From NCBI GenBank assembly GCA_020186115.1, contig WSYJ01000013.1, forward strand, positions 434,001 through 498,000: a DNA stretch of 64,000 bases. Reading direction: 5' to 3'. Under the pieces are notes generated by a model. It was given only the letters and a program-made list of their open reading frames with translations, was not told the origin of the DNA and did not search any database. The DNA comes from Histomonas meleagridis (lineage: Eukaryota > Parabasalia > Tritrichomonadida > Dientamoebidae). Below, one piece after another: positions 49,964 to 60,267 of the stretch. A program made the position numbers and the translations under genes. Within the stretch, counting starts at the first letter, position 1. Each line of letters opens with the position of its first letter.

Positions 49964-50773
49964 TTAATTCTTCTTTTGCTGATTTCTATTTCTATTTTTG
50001 TTTGGTGTTGCTTTTGCTGGAGCAGAACTTTTTGATGGTTGTTTTGTCGATGTTGATTTTGAAAGTTCTTCAATCTGGCCAAGCATTGGTTGTGGCGGGG
50101 GTTGGTGCCTATTGACATTAGTTGGCTTTTTCTTTGTCTTGCGAATTGCTTGGATGTTAGCTTTTGGAATATTATATTGCTTAATCAAAATTTCAGCGAT
50201 TGCTTGTCCAACGTCTCCCTGGATAACAACCTGGAGTCCCATTTGTGACTTTTTATAAGAGCAACCAATAGCCATCTTTTTTTGAACAGATTTTGAAAAT
50301 TCTTTAACATCAATATCCCAAGACGCAAGATTAGCTATGGTTGTTGTGTTCTTCCTCTTTGTTCTTGATTTTACTGTTATTACAATGTCAAGAATCTGTC
50401 CTTTTTTCCCTTTTGGTTTTGGTTTTTCGATAACTTCTTCTTCCTCTTCTTCTTCAACTTCCTCCTCTTCTATTACTTCTTCGCCGTCTGAGTTGATATT
50501 TACGACTTTAGTTTTAACAATTTTTGGTTTTGCTATGACATGTCCAAAGTATGGGCAATAACATGTAGGTATATTGCATTTTTCGCAGTACTCAACATTA
50601 ATATGTTGGATTGGCTTTGTTGGGTCATATAATGGCTCTTCTTCAATTTCCTCTTCTTCGATGTCCTCTTCATTATTTTCTGCTGATTCTTGCTCAGCTA
50701 TTGTAGGGCTGGTTTCAGCGGAAGCTATATTTTGTAATTGTGGATCTTTTTCTTGAATACTTTTTGCTTCCAT
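49964..50773 (-). CDS. DENR: DENR/Tma22, translation reinitiation and ribosome recycling factor
   Basis: 269 residues from the ATG at 50773; the upstream in-frame start is only a TTG. A zinc-type motif (YCEKCNIPTCYCPYFGH) is followed by an acidic linker and a C-terminal SUI1/eIF1-like domain (LDIVITVKSRTKRKNTTTIA, then KMAIGCSYKKSQMGLQVVIQ, GDVGQAIAEIL). DENR with MCTS1 removes tRNA and recycles 40S subunits. A basic Lys/Asn/Gln-rich tail after the SUI1 domain is an addition compared with human DENR (198 residues). Divergent from the gene at 50885. Confidence 0.88.
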   Translation of the reverse strand: MEAKSIQEKDPQLQNIASAETSPTIAEQESAENNEEDIEEEEIEEEPLYDPTKPIQHINVEYCEKCNIPTCYCPYFGHVIAKPKIVKTKVVNINSDGEEVIEEEEVEEEEEEEVIEKPKPKGKKGQILDIVITVKSRTKRKNTTTIANLASWDIDVKEFSKSVQKKMAIGCSYKKSQMGLQVVIQGDVGQAIAEILIKQYNIPKANIQAIRKTKKKPTNVNRHQPPPQPMLGQIEELSKSTSTKQPSKSSAPAKATPNKNRNRNQQKKN

Positions 50774-50884
50774 GCGAGTGGGCGACCAAATATCAACACA
50801 AAAAAAACATGATTTGAACCCCCCTAAAAATCGAATTGAATTCAATAATTCAGAAGCTTTGTTTATATTTTTTTTCACTTCAGG

Positions 50885-51762
50885 ATGTGCTTTGACGAAG
50901 ACCTTATCTTTGCGATAAATCAAGGAAATGTAGCAACCCTTGAATCATTTAGTCTTGATGAAAAATTAATTAACCAAAGAGTATTTTTTAATTTTAACAT
51001 CAGATGTCATTTTCACCAAAAAATCTTGTTACCTCAAACTCATTTGTTTTGCCACCAGTTCAATTTCCGACACCTCTTATTTATGCAATTTGTTGTCGTC
51101 AAGATAAAATAGTTCGGTTTTTAGTAAATAATGGAGCACTTCTCACAGAACCTATCAACTCTTGGTTTCCCATCCATTATGCGGTTGCTTCACGTGATAC
51201 TAAAGTCATAGAAGCAATTTTATCGAATAAGTCAAATGATGAAAAAATAGAAGAACTTAAACGAAAAACTCTTAATGATGGAGCCACAGCCATACACATT
51301 GCTGTAGCCAGTGGGCAACCAGATTTAGTTTCATTTATTATCCATCAAGGAGCAAATGTAAATTCTACTAATAACGAAAACAGAACTCCTCTTCACTTAT
51401 CAATGGGATTTTTCAATGACATAATTGCCCGTATGCTTGTTGCTGCTGGCGCAGATATTTCTTGCAAAGATGACAATGGAATGACACCACAAGACATTGC
51501 GCAATCAAGACACAACAACGAGCTCGAAAGCCTTATGGGGGCATTTGCAGACGGATCTGAGACAATTCCGGACCTTACTGAGGTAGAATATGAAGTTGCT
51601 CAAAATGACATATCAAAGATTAGTCATCGGTCAACAAACAGAACAAGGACATTGCAGCTGGCAGACATCAGCAACACAAAAGCTGAAGAAATTGACAGTC
51701 GGTTACAAAATATCGAAGAAAGAATCGATGGTATATATCAACGCTTACATCCTGGAAGTTGA
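50885..51762 (+). CDS. Small ankyrin protein with a predicted 23-nt intron (50981-51003)
   Basis: Join 50885-50980 and 51004-51762 gives 284 residues in one frame: MCFDEDLIFAINQGNVATLE to KLINQR, then MSFSPKNLVTSN. Four to five ankyrin repeats follow (TPLIYAICCRQDKIVRFLVN; WFPIHYAVASRDTKVIEAIL; GATAIHIAVASGQPDLVSFI; NRTPLHLSMGFFNDIIARML). A C-terminal coiled coil (EEIDSRLQNIEERIDGIYQR) ends the protein. Without splicing, the first exon reads into VFFNFNIRCHFHQK and the repeats lose their N-terminal cap. This ankyrin gene is of the ordinary eukaryotic type, unlike the interrupted arrays. Confidence 0.75.
50981..51003 (+). other. Predicted 23-nt spliceosomal intron
   Basis: It begins GTATTTTTTAATT and ends TTTTAACATCAG. 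Splicing is phase 0 and joins INQR to MSFS. The 3' end TTTTAACATCAG recalls the trichomonad ACTAACACACAG branch/acceptor motif. Its length matches the ultrashort introns reported in Trichomonas. Confidence 0.65.
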
Positions 51763-52156
51763 ATTTATAAATGAAATTTTAAGGAATTTAATTTTGTAGT
51801 GTTAACTGAAAATGAAATTCTTCATATTACTAATTCATTATAGATAAATTGCTTCGGTTGAAAGAATTGAGAAAAGTTAAAATTTCATCGGAAAACTATT
51901 TCCATCTTCAGAGAGTTTCACAACTCAAAAAATGTATATTTAGCTATGTCTTTAATTAAGAATAATAAAGATGTCATTATCATACTGAAGGAATCGGTAA
52001 TGAACGTTTGCATAAAATATAATTTATTTTGTCAGAGAGAGTTAGAGCTCTAATAGTAAAGGAAAACATAATAAAAAAACAAAAACAAATTATTTTTTAA
52101 TCTGTTTATTTAATGATAAAATAAAAATCGCGTATTGATTATAAATATGTTTTCTA
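51763..52156. other. Intergenic, no gene seen
   Basis: About 390 bp between convergent genes. A+T-rich; no frame, hairpin or repeat stood out. Confidence 0.6.
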
Positions 52157-55063
52157 TTATATATTTTCGAATGGCTTATTATTATCCTCATTAAAATCTT
52201 CAGCGAAAGGATCTTCATCAATATCGTCAAATTTATTAGCTGCAAAGTCCATTTCTTGGTTCATCTCTACTGATTGAGCCGATTTTCCCTTAATCTTATT
52301 TTTTCTTCTAATATAAAGGACAACACCAATAACAACAGCAACTATAACAACAACACATGCCACAACAATACCAATTATCATATTAATCTTATTACTATTA
52401 TTTTCTTGATTTTCCGAAAATGAATTATTCGGTAAAGTATTATATGAAATTATTGTAATTGTTAGTGAGCCAGTAAAACTTCTTGAAGCGGTATAACTAT
52501 TTGAAGCCGTATAAGTATTAGTAAATGTTAATGTTGGTCTTGGAATACCTAAGAAAGCATAAGGATCAAATCGATTAACTTCAAAATCACAATCATTAAT
52601 ATCAGCACCATAATTAAAGATTTCTTTTTGTTCACGTTTTGAATCATCAAAAGGTAATTCGAAACTAAATGATTCTTCATTAGCAATGTTCGTAGCTAAT
52701 ACATGAATTCTTCCAAGCCAATTATCCCAATAAGGACCATCGAATGTTAAGAATTCTAAAATATCTTGGATATATTCTCTGCAAGAAGTTTCATCTAACA
52801 TACGAACAGAGTATATAAGAAGATCAATCCATGATAAATTCCAATCAAGTGCTTGACTTAATTGACATAAATAACATGAGTTAGTTATAGAGTAATTTGT
52901 TAATGCATAACATGCATAAAAGATTCGATATATTGGTATAAGTTGTGATATGTTCAAACGAACTCTTTCCGTTGGCCAATTATTAACTAAACATGTTGAT
53001 AAATGAAATACTGAAAATGTTTCAAGATTTGAAAATCGTTCTAAACTTTTCCCGATATCACAAAATGATGTTGGTACTGATTTAAGGATATCAATGATTG
53101 TTGAATTGCTTATAATTTTTTGTAATGGATAATAAACAATTTCAAGAATATCGCCTAAGTTTTCAATATATAAGTTTAATGCTTCTCTAAGATCAAAATC
53201 TGTGTCACGCATTAACTGACCTATTTTGTCTAAATGTAAAAAGTCATCTAATAAAAACTTCATTAAACTTTCTAAATTGAGTAATTTGGAAACATTAAAG
53301 AAAAATGGACGTACAATATTAATGATTACTTCGCCTGCTGTAGTTACTTCATTTGCTTCAACATTTCTATTATTTTCGCGAAGATATTGTTTAACTGGTT
53401 TAGTTCTAAATACATTTATATATTCAAGAATTCTCGTCAAAAAAATAGATAAGTCTTGTGATACATAAACCCTATCATCACTTTCAAGGAAATTCTTTAC
53501 ATTTTCTTGTGCTTTTTTAATATTATTACCAAGTTGTGTAACTTGTCCTGTTAAATTATAGTATAAAAATTCATTAAATGGTAAATTTGGATTTGCAACA
53601 TTTTTAATTGATTCGACGAAAATATAATAACATTCCATAAATACTGGTTCTTGATATTTTTCGAAAAATAATCCGAAAAATGAAGTAAGATTGAATTTAG
53701 GACCAAAGTTTCTTACAATATCACGTAAATCATTAATAAGCATATCAATAAACATTGCATCTTCTCCATTACCTAAAAACATTTGGAAAACATCTAAAAT
53801 TCCATGTTTGTTCGATGTTATATTACTAATAAAGCCAAACCAAAACAAAAATTCTTCCTTATTAACATAAAAATACTTATGAAGCATATTAGTAAAGTTA
53901 GATGTATCATTAATGTTATCCTTTAATTCTAAAAAGAATGGAATAAGAGTTGTATTAAAGAATTCTGTTGCTTCTGCAAATTTCTTTGAATGAAATGCAT
54001 CATGTATCATAGTTGTATTATCTTCTTCGATTTCAACCAATCGATTAAAGAATTTTACAACTTTATCAATTGTTTGATCAAATGGTTTTTCAGGAATTGA
54101 TAAAATTCCATTAATATAATACCCAAAGAAATTAGTAATATTTCCTCCAAGAAATTGATCCTTTACACTCTTTAATAAATCAACTACATAACCTAACGTT
54201 GTATAAACTGCATCCCATATAAAAGTGGTTTCAAATATAGTTTCATTAACTTTAGAAAATTTTTCATAGATTTCGAATACATGCTTCAGTTTCGTTGAAT
54301 TTGGTGATATCCATGTTTCATGAATATATTGTGGTGTAACTTTAACTGAGGAATGATTACCTGAGAAAAAATGGAAAATCACTTCAGAAATACCATAAAT
54401 ATATTCCAAATCAAGTTGAAGCTCTTTAAAAAGTGAATGTGGCGACCAACCACCTTTAATTATACTTTGGAAAAGATTAAGAAGTGATGCATTTGGAAGA
54501 TTAAGTGCATCGAATCCGAGATCAAATAATGGAGCTATCTCATCTACAAGGAAATGTATAAGTTCTGTTAAATTTAAATTTGGCTCATTTTGTGAAAGAT
54601 ATCTTAAAATATCTACATTTGTAATAATTTCACTTAAGGGGATTTGGAATTTTCCATCGAAGCCTAAGAGATCTATGGTTTCCCAATTAAATATTAAACC
54701 ACTTTCGAGATTAATAAATTGAACGAATTGAGATAAACTTTCAATATCCTTGCTATCTCTACCAAAGAAAACTCTAAAGAAACCTTTGAAAAAAGATTTT
54801 TCATCTTCAGGAAAATCATTTACAGCTGTAAGATCGAAATCAAACTTGAAGTAATTTGCAAAATCTTTAATAAATGATATTGCATCATCTACGTAAGGGT
54901 AATTAATTCCGACAACATGAATAAATTCTTCAACAGTATATTTCTTATTAATGAAATTTGAGATGATTTCTAATACTTCAATTGGAGAATATTGATAGTC
55001 ATTAGAGATTACGCTTAAGCTAGATTTTGCTAATAAAACTATGGTGAAGAAAACTGGCAACAT
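52157..55063 (-). CDS. Large type I membrane glycoprotein, unknown family
   Basis: 968 residues. A signal peptide (MLPVFFTIVLLAKSSLSVIS) leads a long helical ectodomain with many N-glycosylation sequons (NGTxx-like NxS/T sites throughout), then Cys-rich segments (SITNSCYLCQLSQ). A Thr/Ser-rich repeat stretch follows (TFTNTYTASNSYTASRSFTG). One transmembrane helix (MIIGIVVACVVVIVAVVIGV) and an acidic cytoplasmic tail (DDIDEDPFAEDFNEDNNKPF) end it. The tail resembles the relic at 12345-12575. The topology is clear; no enzymatic motif is seen. It is probably a surface or endosomal protein specific to this lineage. Confidence 0.65.
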   Translation of the reverse strand: MLPVFFTIVLLAKSSLSVISNDYQYSPIEVLEIISNFINKKYTVEEFIHVVGINYPYVDDAISFIKDFANYFKFDFDLTAVNDFPEDEKSFFKGFFRVFFGRDSKDIESLSQFVQFINLESGLIFNWETIDLLGFDGKFQIPLSEIITNVDILRYLSQNEPNLNLTELIHFLVDEIAPLFDLGFDALNLPNASLLNLFQSIIKGGWSPHSLFKELQLDLEYIYGISEVIFHFFSGNHSSVKVTPQYIHETWISPNSTKLKHVFEIYEKFSKVNETIFETTFIWDAVYTTLGYVVDLLKSVKDQFLGGNITNFFGYYINGILSIPEKPFDQTIDKVVKFFNRLVEIEEDNTTMIHDAFHSKKFAEATEFFNTTLIPFFLELKDNINDTSNFTNMLHKYFYVNKEEFLFWFGFISNITSNKHGILDVFQMFLGNGEDAMFIDMLINDLRDIVRNFGPKFNLTSFFGLFFEKYQEPVFMECYYIFVESIKNVANPNLPFNEFLYYNLTGQVTQLGNNIKKAQENVKNFLESDDRVYVSQDLSIFLTRILEYINVFRTKPVKQYLRENNRNVEANEVTTAGEVIINIVRPFFFNVSKLLNLESLMKFLLDDFLHLDKIGQLMRDTDFDLREALNLYIENLGDILEIVYYPLQKIISNSTIIDILKSVPTSFCDIGKSLERFSNLETFSVFHLSTCLVNNWPTERVRLNISQLIPIYRIFYACYALTNYSITNSCYLCQLSQALDWNLSWIDLLIYSVRMLDETSCREYIQDILEFLTFDGPYWDNWLGRIHVLATNIANEESFSFELPFDDSKREQKEIFNYGADINDCDFEVNRFDPYAFLGIPRPTLTFTNTYTASNSYTASRSFTGSLTITIISYNTLPNNSFSENQENNSNKINMIIGIVVACVVVIVAVVIGVVLYIRRKNKIKGKSAQSVEMNQEMDFAANKFDDIDEDPFAEDFNEDNNKPFENI

Positions 55064-57110
55064 TGCAATTAAATGAAAAAATTTTTTGAAACTTTCAAAA
55101 GCTCATCGACAGTTCTGAACTTGCTTGTTACTAGGATTGAATTTTTGAAAATATTATTCAAATTCATTATATCTTTCCTTCTAACTATAAATGAAAATAT
55201 CTTACTTTAATTTTATCAATTTAAAAAAATCAATTAAATGACCATTAACAAATATATCTGGAATCACCATATAACAAATTTTATTACCAACATGAATCCA
55301 CAACAATTTTTTCGCCATTTTCATTATCCTACAGTAGTTTTATTTTTTTGAATGATGATTATACAAAAAAAACTGACTTCACTTCATTACTTTTTGAGTG
55401 AACTCATCGAATTGATTCAAAGAGTGAATTTTACAACGAGAAAAGAAAATTTTATATGAAATTTATCAAAAAGTGGACTTTGTACTGAATATTCCGATAA
55501 TAAACGGTTTTATCGATATTTATCCTGATAAATATTTATCGATATTGTCCTGATAAAAAAAGTGGCAATATGCATTCAAAATTCTTATATCGTTCTGAAC
55601 GATAGTATTTAAAATTTCATCATAAAAATAAAAATATCTCGTGAAAATGGATATATATTTATGCTAAATCAAACTGATAGTAATTACAATTTAAGGGGGT
55701 TATATTTTCTATCTTATTCAAATGGTATATTTATAAAATTGATTTTCGAAAATTTAGGAGCATTAATGAGAATGCTATCAAGATAAAGTAGTCTAATTGT
55801 GGTTACACATTTAGTGCATTTGCGATTAATAATCAATTTCAGACATCGCGAAACTCCACGTTTTTTCAAAAAGTGGTATCGGTCGGTAGTAACTGTTACT
55901 TTTTAAAATATCGACTTTTTGATTATTTCTTTGGAATAATTATCGCTTTGCTCAAAACGTACTTTGACATAATGCTAATATTGCAAATTTTATGTGATGA
56001 AATCAAATGCGATTATCAGCCCCATATAAAACGATTGAAATTTATATAAATTTAGTCAAATAAAATTGCATTTAATTTAATTTTCCAATTTATATATTTT
56101 TAATGCATTTTGAGTCCTACTTATAGTGTTGTAATGCTTGTTTATTTTGATATTAAAAGTTTAAACTATATTTCGTATATATATATATATATATACGTTC
56201 ACCAGTTTTTTATGTTAGATGGCCAAAATTACTGGCCGACGAACGTTAATTTCGGCGCTCGTTAACTTCTTGGACATTTTTTGTGGCCGATGGCCAAAAT
56301 TTATGGCTTATGAACGTTTACTTATAATGGCGGTTTTTTCTGTGGACATTTTTTGTTGTCCGGGACTGTATTGATAAACATGTTTATCAATTAAATATAA
56401 TGCTTCTTCAATATATATAATTATAAAGATATAAATATAAGTATACTAAATATTGTGTTCCTTTTTGTATTTCTTCACTTTTTTCTTCTTCTGTTCGAAT
56501 CCTCCTAAATAATTTTAGTAATCATAACATAGAGTTGTAACCATTTTATTATTTACTTCTATCATTTTAATTTTGTTTAACTTAAATATATTATTTTTAG
56601 ATGATTTTCATATCAAACAATGTTATTTATGATTACAAAAAATTTTAGTTTATTGCTGATGTATTGCATAGTTGGATACTTCTATTTTAATATTTTTAAA
56701 TAAAATATTGTATTATGCTTAAAATGAGTAATAATAATATATTTTCTTCAAAGAAATATAACATAATATTAATTTTAATAACCATGGTTATTGTCCTCAT
56801 GAAAAAGCTAATATTCCAATGTCTGTTTCAACGGCACCCCAGTATCATCAATCCAAAGAACATTAGATCCGATTAAATAGTATTTTAAATTTTGCATATT
56901 TTTTTGATTACACACTATCTTACCAACTTTTACATGTATAGCATATAAATTAGATAAATTCGTCAATAGTTATATAAATATGATGTAACCATTCATGTTC
57001 ATCCAGAATAAAATATAAACATCACAAAATTGAGAGGAAAAAGACGCTGGATGTCATTTTTCGGTAAAAAATCACTTCACTTTCCATCACCTCATAAAAT
57101 CATATCGAAA
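55064..57110. other. 2-kb intergenic region with a tandem repeat and a G+C-richer island
   Basis: No credible gene. It contains a 26-bp-period duplication with core TATCGATATT-TCCTGATAAA (55511-55557), a (TA)n tract (about 56178-56196), a two-copy 71-bp repeat (56219-56361) and, at the right end, the leader of thioredoxin reductase with several TCAY-type initiator candidates. Confidence 0.6.
56219..56361. repeat. Imperfect tandem repeat, two 71-bp units, G+C-richer
   Basis: Both units start GATGGCCAAAATT and run through GAACGTT to GGACATTTTTTGT. Unit 1 is 56219-56289; unit 2 is 56290-56361. It lies directly after a (TA)n tract and stands out from very A+T-rich flanks. No continuous frame was found; it may be a transposon scrap. 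Confidence 0.65.
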
Positions 57111-58052
57111 ATGGAGGATTACGATTGGAATCAAGCCGAAAAGGTTGATGTAATTGTTGTAGGAAGTGGCCCTGCAGGAAGCACTACCGCTCTTTATATT
57201 GCTAGAGCTGGTTATAAACCAATTGTACTCCATGGCGAAGTACCAGGAGGACAACTTACAACAACAACAGAAATAGAAAATTTCCCAGGGTTCACTGGAA
57301 CAGGTCCCGATCTTGTCATGAAAATTGAAGAACAAGCCACAGCTGCAGGTGCAGAATATCGATATGAACATATTACCAAATGTGATTTATTATCCACTCC
57401 AAAGAAGATTGCAACAGATTGTGACACTTATTATCTTGCTAAAGTTGTCATAATTGCCACTGGTGCAAGTGCAATGTATCTTGGATTACCAAACGAGGAA
57501 AGGCTTAAGATGCATGGTGTTTCTGGATGCGCTACATGCGACGGACCTTTGTACCGTGGCAAGGAAGTAGTTGTTGTTGGAGGTGGTGATGCTGCAGTTG
57601 AAGAAGCATTATTCTTATCACATCTTAACTGTTCAGTCAAACTCATTCATCGTCGTGACCAACTTCGTGCTTCTCTTCCAATGAAGAAAAAGATCGAAGC
57701 GTCAAATGTTCAAATTATTTGGGATACAATTATTACCGATGTACTCGGAGATGATCATGTGACTGGCGTCAAAATCAAGAACGTGAAGACAGATGAAGAG
57801 AAAGAAATACAATGTGAGGCATTATTTGTTGCTATTGGTCATTCACCTGCAACTATTCCTTTCCGTGGCCAAGTTGAATGTGATCAACAAGGATACATTA
57901 TAACTCACGGATCACCTGCAACAAACATCCCAGGAGTTTTTGCTGCTGGGGATTGTGCAGATCGTGTTTATCGTCAGGCTATTACTTCTGCTGGAACAGG
58001 GTGCCAAGCAGCACTTCTTGCTGAAAGGTACCTTCAAGAAGTTTCTAAGTAA
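57111..58052 (+). CDS. TrxR: Thioredoxin reductase, low-molecular-weight type
   Basis: 313 residues from MEDYDWNQ. FAD motif GSGPAG (18-23), GGQLTTTTEIENFPGF, the redox pair CATC (Cys140, Cys143), NADPH motif GGGDAAVEEA (157-166), HRRDQLRAS, and the C-terminal FAD motif GVFAAGDCAD. It reduces thioredoxin with NADPH and is a central antioxidant enzyme in trichomonads, which lack glutathione. This bacterial-type enzyme is distinct from the animal selenoprotein. An in-frame ATG at 57051 would add 20 residues (MSFFGKKSLHFPSPHKIISK). Initiator-like TCATTTTT lies inside that stretch, so 57111 is preferred. Confidence 0.92.
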   Translation: MEDYDWNQAEKVDVIVVGSGPAGSTTALYIARAGYKPIVLHGEVPGGQLTTTTEIENFPGFTGTGPDLVMKIEEQATAAGAEYRYEHITKCDLLSTPKKIATDCDTYYLAKVVIIATGASAMYLGLPNEERLKMHGVSGCATCDGPLYRGKEVVVVGGGDAAVEEALFLSHLNCSVKLIHRRDQLRASLPMKKKIEASNVQIIWDTIITDVLGDDHVTGVKIKNVKTDEEKEIQCEALFVAIGHSPATIPFRGQVECDQQGYIITHGSPATNIPGVFAAGDCADRVYRQAITSAGTGCQAALLAERYLQEVSK

Positions 58053-58706
58053 AAAAGAGATTTATTTAAATTCTTCTAACAATTAGAATCATGTAACTCG
58101 CCAAAGCATGGAAGCCTCCTTGGAAGTAATTTAAAAGGCATATATTCTTTCTCTTGCAATTTATAGTCAGCAATTTTTATTTCGAAGTTTTGTTTGGAAT
58201 TTTAATACTTTTTTAAAAGTTTACGTAAATGTTAACGTTATCCTCCAATGAAGTGTGCGGTAAAATCCGAAAATCATTTTATATCTTGTAATAAAATAAC
58301 AATCATTAAGCGTTTTTCTTGTTAAATCATTTTTATTAAAGTAAGTGCTGAAGATTTGAATTTTAATCATGAAATGTTGTGATGAATATTATATCAATTA
58401 AAAATGGAAATCAATGTAAACTCATAATGAATACTATTAAAATTATGGACAGTTTTTTATAATTATTTACTTTATATCTCGAGTTTTTTTTGTAAAGTGA
58501 TCACTGATTAATCCAGAGCTAATGAAAACCTTCAACATAACCGCTGGCATACACAAAATCTTTTCAAAAAGACGGTAATGCATTGAATTTGCCTATTATG
58601 ACTCTTCAAACGTACGTGTTACACCCAAACTACAGGAATTCAAAAATCAATCGAAATTTCAATTAATTGCACCTTTTTCTGAGTCGAATCAGCCTATAAA
58701 AAACTT
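58053..58706. other. Intergenic, no gene seen
   Basis: 650 bp between thioredoxin reductase and the small membrane protein. Mixed A+T-rich sequence; no frame longer than a few tens of codons. AACGTTATCC near 58233 is a possible Myb-type site. Confidence 0.5.
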
Positions 58707-59069
58707 ATGCTCTTTTTTTGCTTGATTCAAGCAACAGTAATACCAAAACAGGACACATATGCACACAGCACTGAAACAAGTTCAGGAGATGGCACAGATC
58801 CTTCTTTTTATTCAATCTACATTATATATTTTATTGTTTTCGGTGTAATCATATTAATAGGAATTATTATCATTCTTATTGTTATATGCAGAAGGAAGAA
58901 AATGAAAAATCAAATAAGTTCTTCTTCTTCTTCTCAAAAAACTCGATCAGTTCATAAACACATTCTAGAATCCTATGGATATAACAATGATTCAGGTGTT
59001 CCTTCTATACATTCCAGTCAGCAGTTAGCCAATGATTCAATTCAAGCAGAAAGCAATCCTGTTCTATAA
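58707..59069 (+). CDS. Small type I membrane protein, unknown
   Basis: 120 residues: a short hydrophobic start (MLFFCLIQATVI, possible signal peptide), a Ser/Thr-rich stretch of about 25 residues outside, one transmembrane helix (IIYFIVFGVIILIGIIIILI), a stop-transfer CRRKKMK and a Ser-rich cytoplasmic tail (SSSSSSQKTRSVHK; SIHSSQQLANDSIQ). It has the form of a receptor tail without a recognisable ectodomain. It may be a real small adaptor or the remainder of a larger surface gene. Confidence 0.5.
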   Translation: MLFFCLIQATVIPKQDTYAHSTETSSGDGTDPSFYSIYIIYFIVFGVIILIGIIIILIVICRRKKMKNQISSSSSSQKTRSVHKHILESYGYNNDSGVPSIHSSQQLANDSIQAESNPVL

Positions 59070-59204
59070 CTCGTATTCAATCTCACTATCCCTTATGTAT
59101 ATATTATTATATAATAAAGCGCTTATTTTTATATTGTTTTTTATTAACCGTAATCGATTTTGATAATACTTTTTCATAAAAATGAAATTATATTAAAAAT
59201 TATT

Positions 59205-60155
59205 TTATTCAAGTGGCGCCTTCTTTATATCTTGTAAAAGTCTTTCAAGTTTACTTCCAAGGATTTCCCAAGCGCGTATAACAATAGTTTGTGGTGGTAA
59301 TGAACCATTTGATTCGACTGTAAATATGTATTTATCAGGAACTTGATCAATAAATATGTTTTTTTCTGAGTCAGTATCTCCTTCATTTTCAAGTGCTTCT
59401 TGGCATTGTCTACAAAATGTACAATTAAGTTCATTTTCAATTTCAATTGTATCATCATTTGCAGCATGTCTAAATACGTTGTTTGGACATGTCGTAACAA
59501 AGTTATCAAGCCATTCGGGTGTCTTGGTTCTAAAAAATGCATGATTTAATGTGATCTTTGGTTGCATACGATATGTTGAACAACAACATGGTGACCATTT
59601 GGCATGTTCTCGTCCAATGCCTTTGGTTGCATAGCACAAAACTTGTAATACTTGGCCTTTACCAAGTTTTGCTATTGTAATGGGAACTGATGGACCACCT
59701 GGAATAGCAGGTGGCTCAACGGGTTTCATTGTACGGGCTGCATCTAATTCAATTTGGTATGCTGGATCATCATCGTATTCTGGTGAATATTCAAGATCCC
59801 TGGTAGTAACAAGACGTGGTGTATCATCAGTACATTTTACATTTATGACATACCGCACACGGCAACGTGGACAACCTTCAATGCAATCACAATCATCACG
59901 ATAACGTAATTTATCAACTTCATCAGAATGAATAGGTAAAAGACCTATACGATGAGCAATAAATTCATCTGGTAAAGGAGATGTGTTTTGACGAAAATAA
60001 AGGTCATCAAATGACATAGTAGGAACTTCGGAAATCATAACTCTACGAAGTGCATTTGCAAAAGCTGTGCTGACATTTGTCAATTCGAATTCTATGTGAT
60101 TATTTTCGCTATCTAAGTTTGTAAGTCTGATTTCTGGAGTTACATTCCTTGACAT
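59205..60155 (-). CDS. RPB3: RPB3, RNA polymerase II subunit 3
   Basis: 316 residues. Alpha-type dimerisation domain: VSTAFANALRRVMISEVPT, then NTSPLPDEFIAHRIGLLPI, the eukaryotic RPB3 signature. The zinc cluster CDCIEGCPRC (Cys89, 91, 95, 98) is followed by the insert domain and the C-terminal dimerisation part (FTVESNGSLPPQTIVIRAWE). Length agrees with yeast Rpb3 (318). It differs from RPAC1 (pol I/III) by the zinc cluster and the HRIGLLPI motif. An extra CxxC (NCTFCRQC) near residue 245 is not usual in this subunit. Confidence 0.88.
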   Translation of the reverse strand: MSRNVTPEIRLTNLDSENNHIEFELTNVSTAFANALRRVMISEVPTMSFDDLYFRQNTSPLPDEFIAHRIGLLPIHSDEVDKLRYRDDCDCIEGCPRCRVRYVINVKCTDDTPRLVTTRDLEYSPEYDDDPAYQIELDAARTMKPVEPPAIPGGPSVPITIAKLGKGQVLQVLCYATKGIGREHAKWSPCCCSTYRMQPKITLNHAFFRTKTPEWLDNFVTTCPNNVFRHAANDDTIEIENELNCTFCRQCQEALENEGDTDSEKNIFIDQVPDKYIFTVESNGSLPPQTIVIRAWEILGSKLERLLQDIKKAPLE

Positions 60156-60267
60156 TGGTCAAAATGAAGGGGTGTCCCAAAACGGTTCAAAATTTCTTGA
60201 TGACAATTTTAGAAACACACAAAAATTATTGGCAGAAGATTTTAGGGTCGATAAGACCTTCGGTCGG

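Noticed and set aside
50774-50923. N-terminal extension of DENR from a TTG
   Set aside because: It overlaps the divergent ankyrin gene's start and leader, has no family similarity, and begins without an ATG.
56177-56197. (TA)n tract as a promoter or origin signal
   Set aside because: A simple dinucleotide microsatellite; nothing around it supports a function.
56493-56502. GTTCGAATCC, a tRNA B-box look-alike
   Set aside because: Flanking bases form no T-stem, no anticodon arm or acceptor stem can be built upstream, and no A box lies at the right distance.
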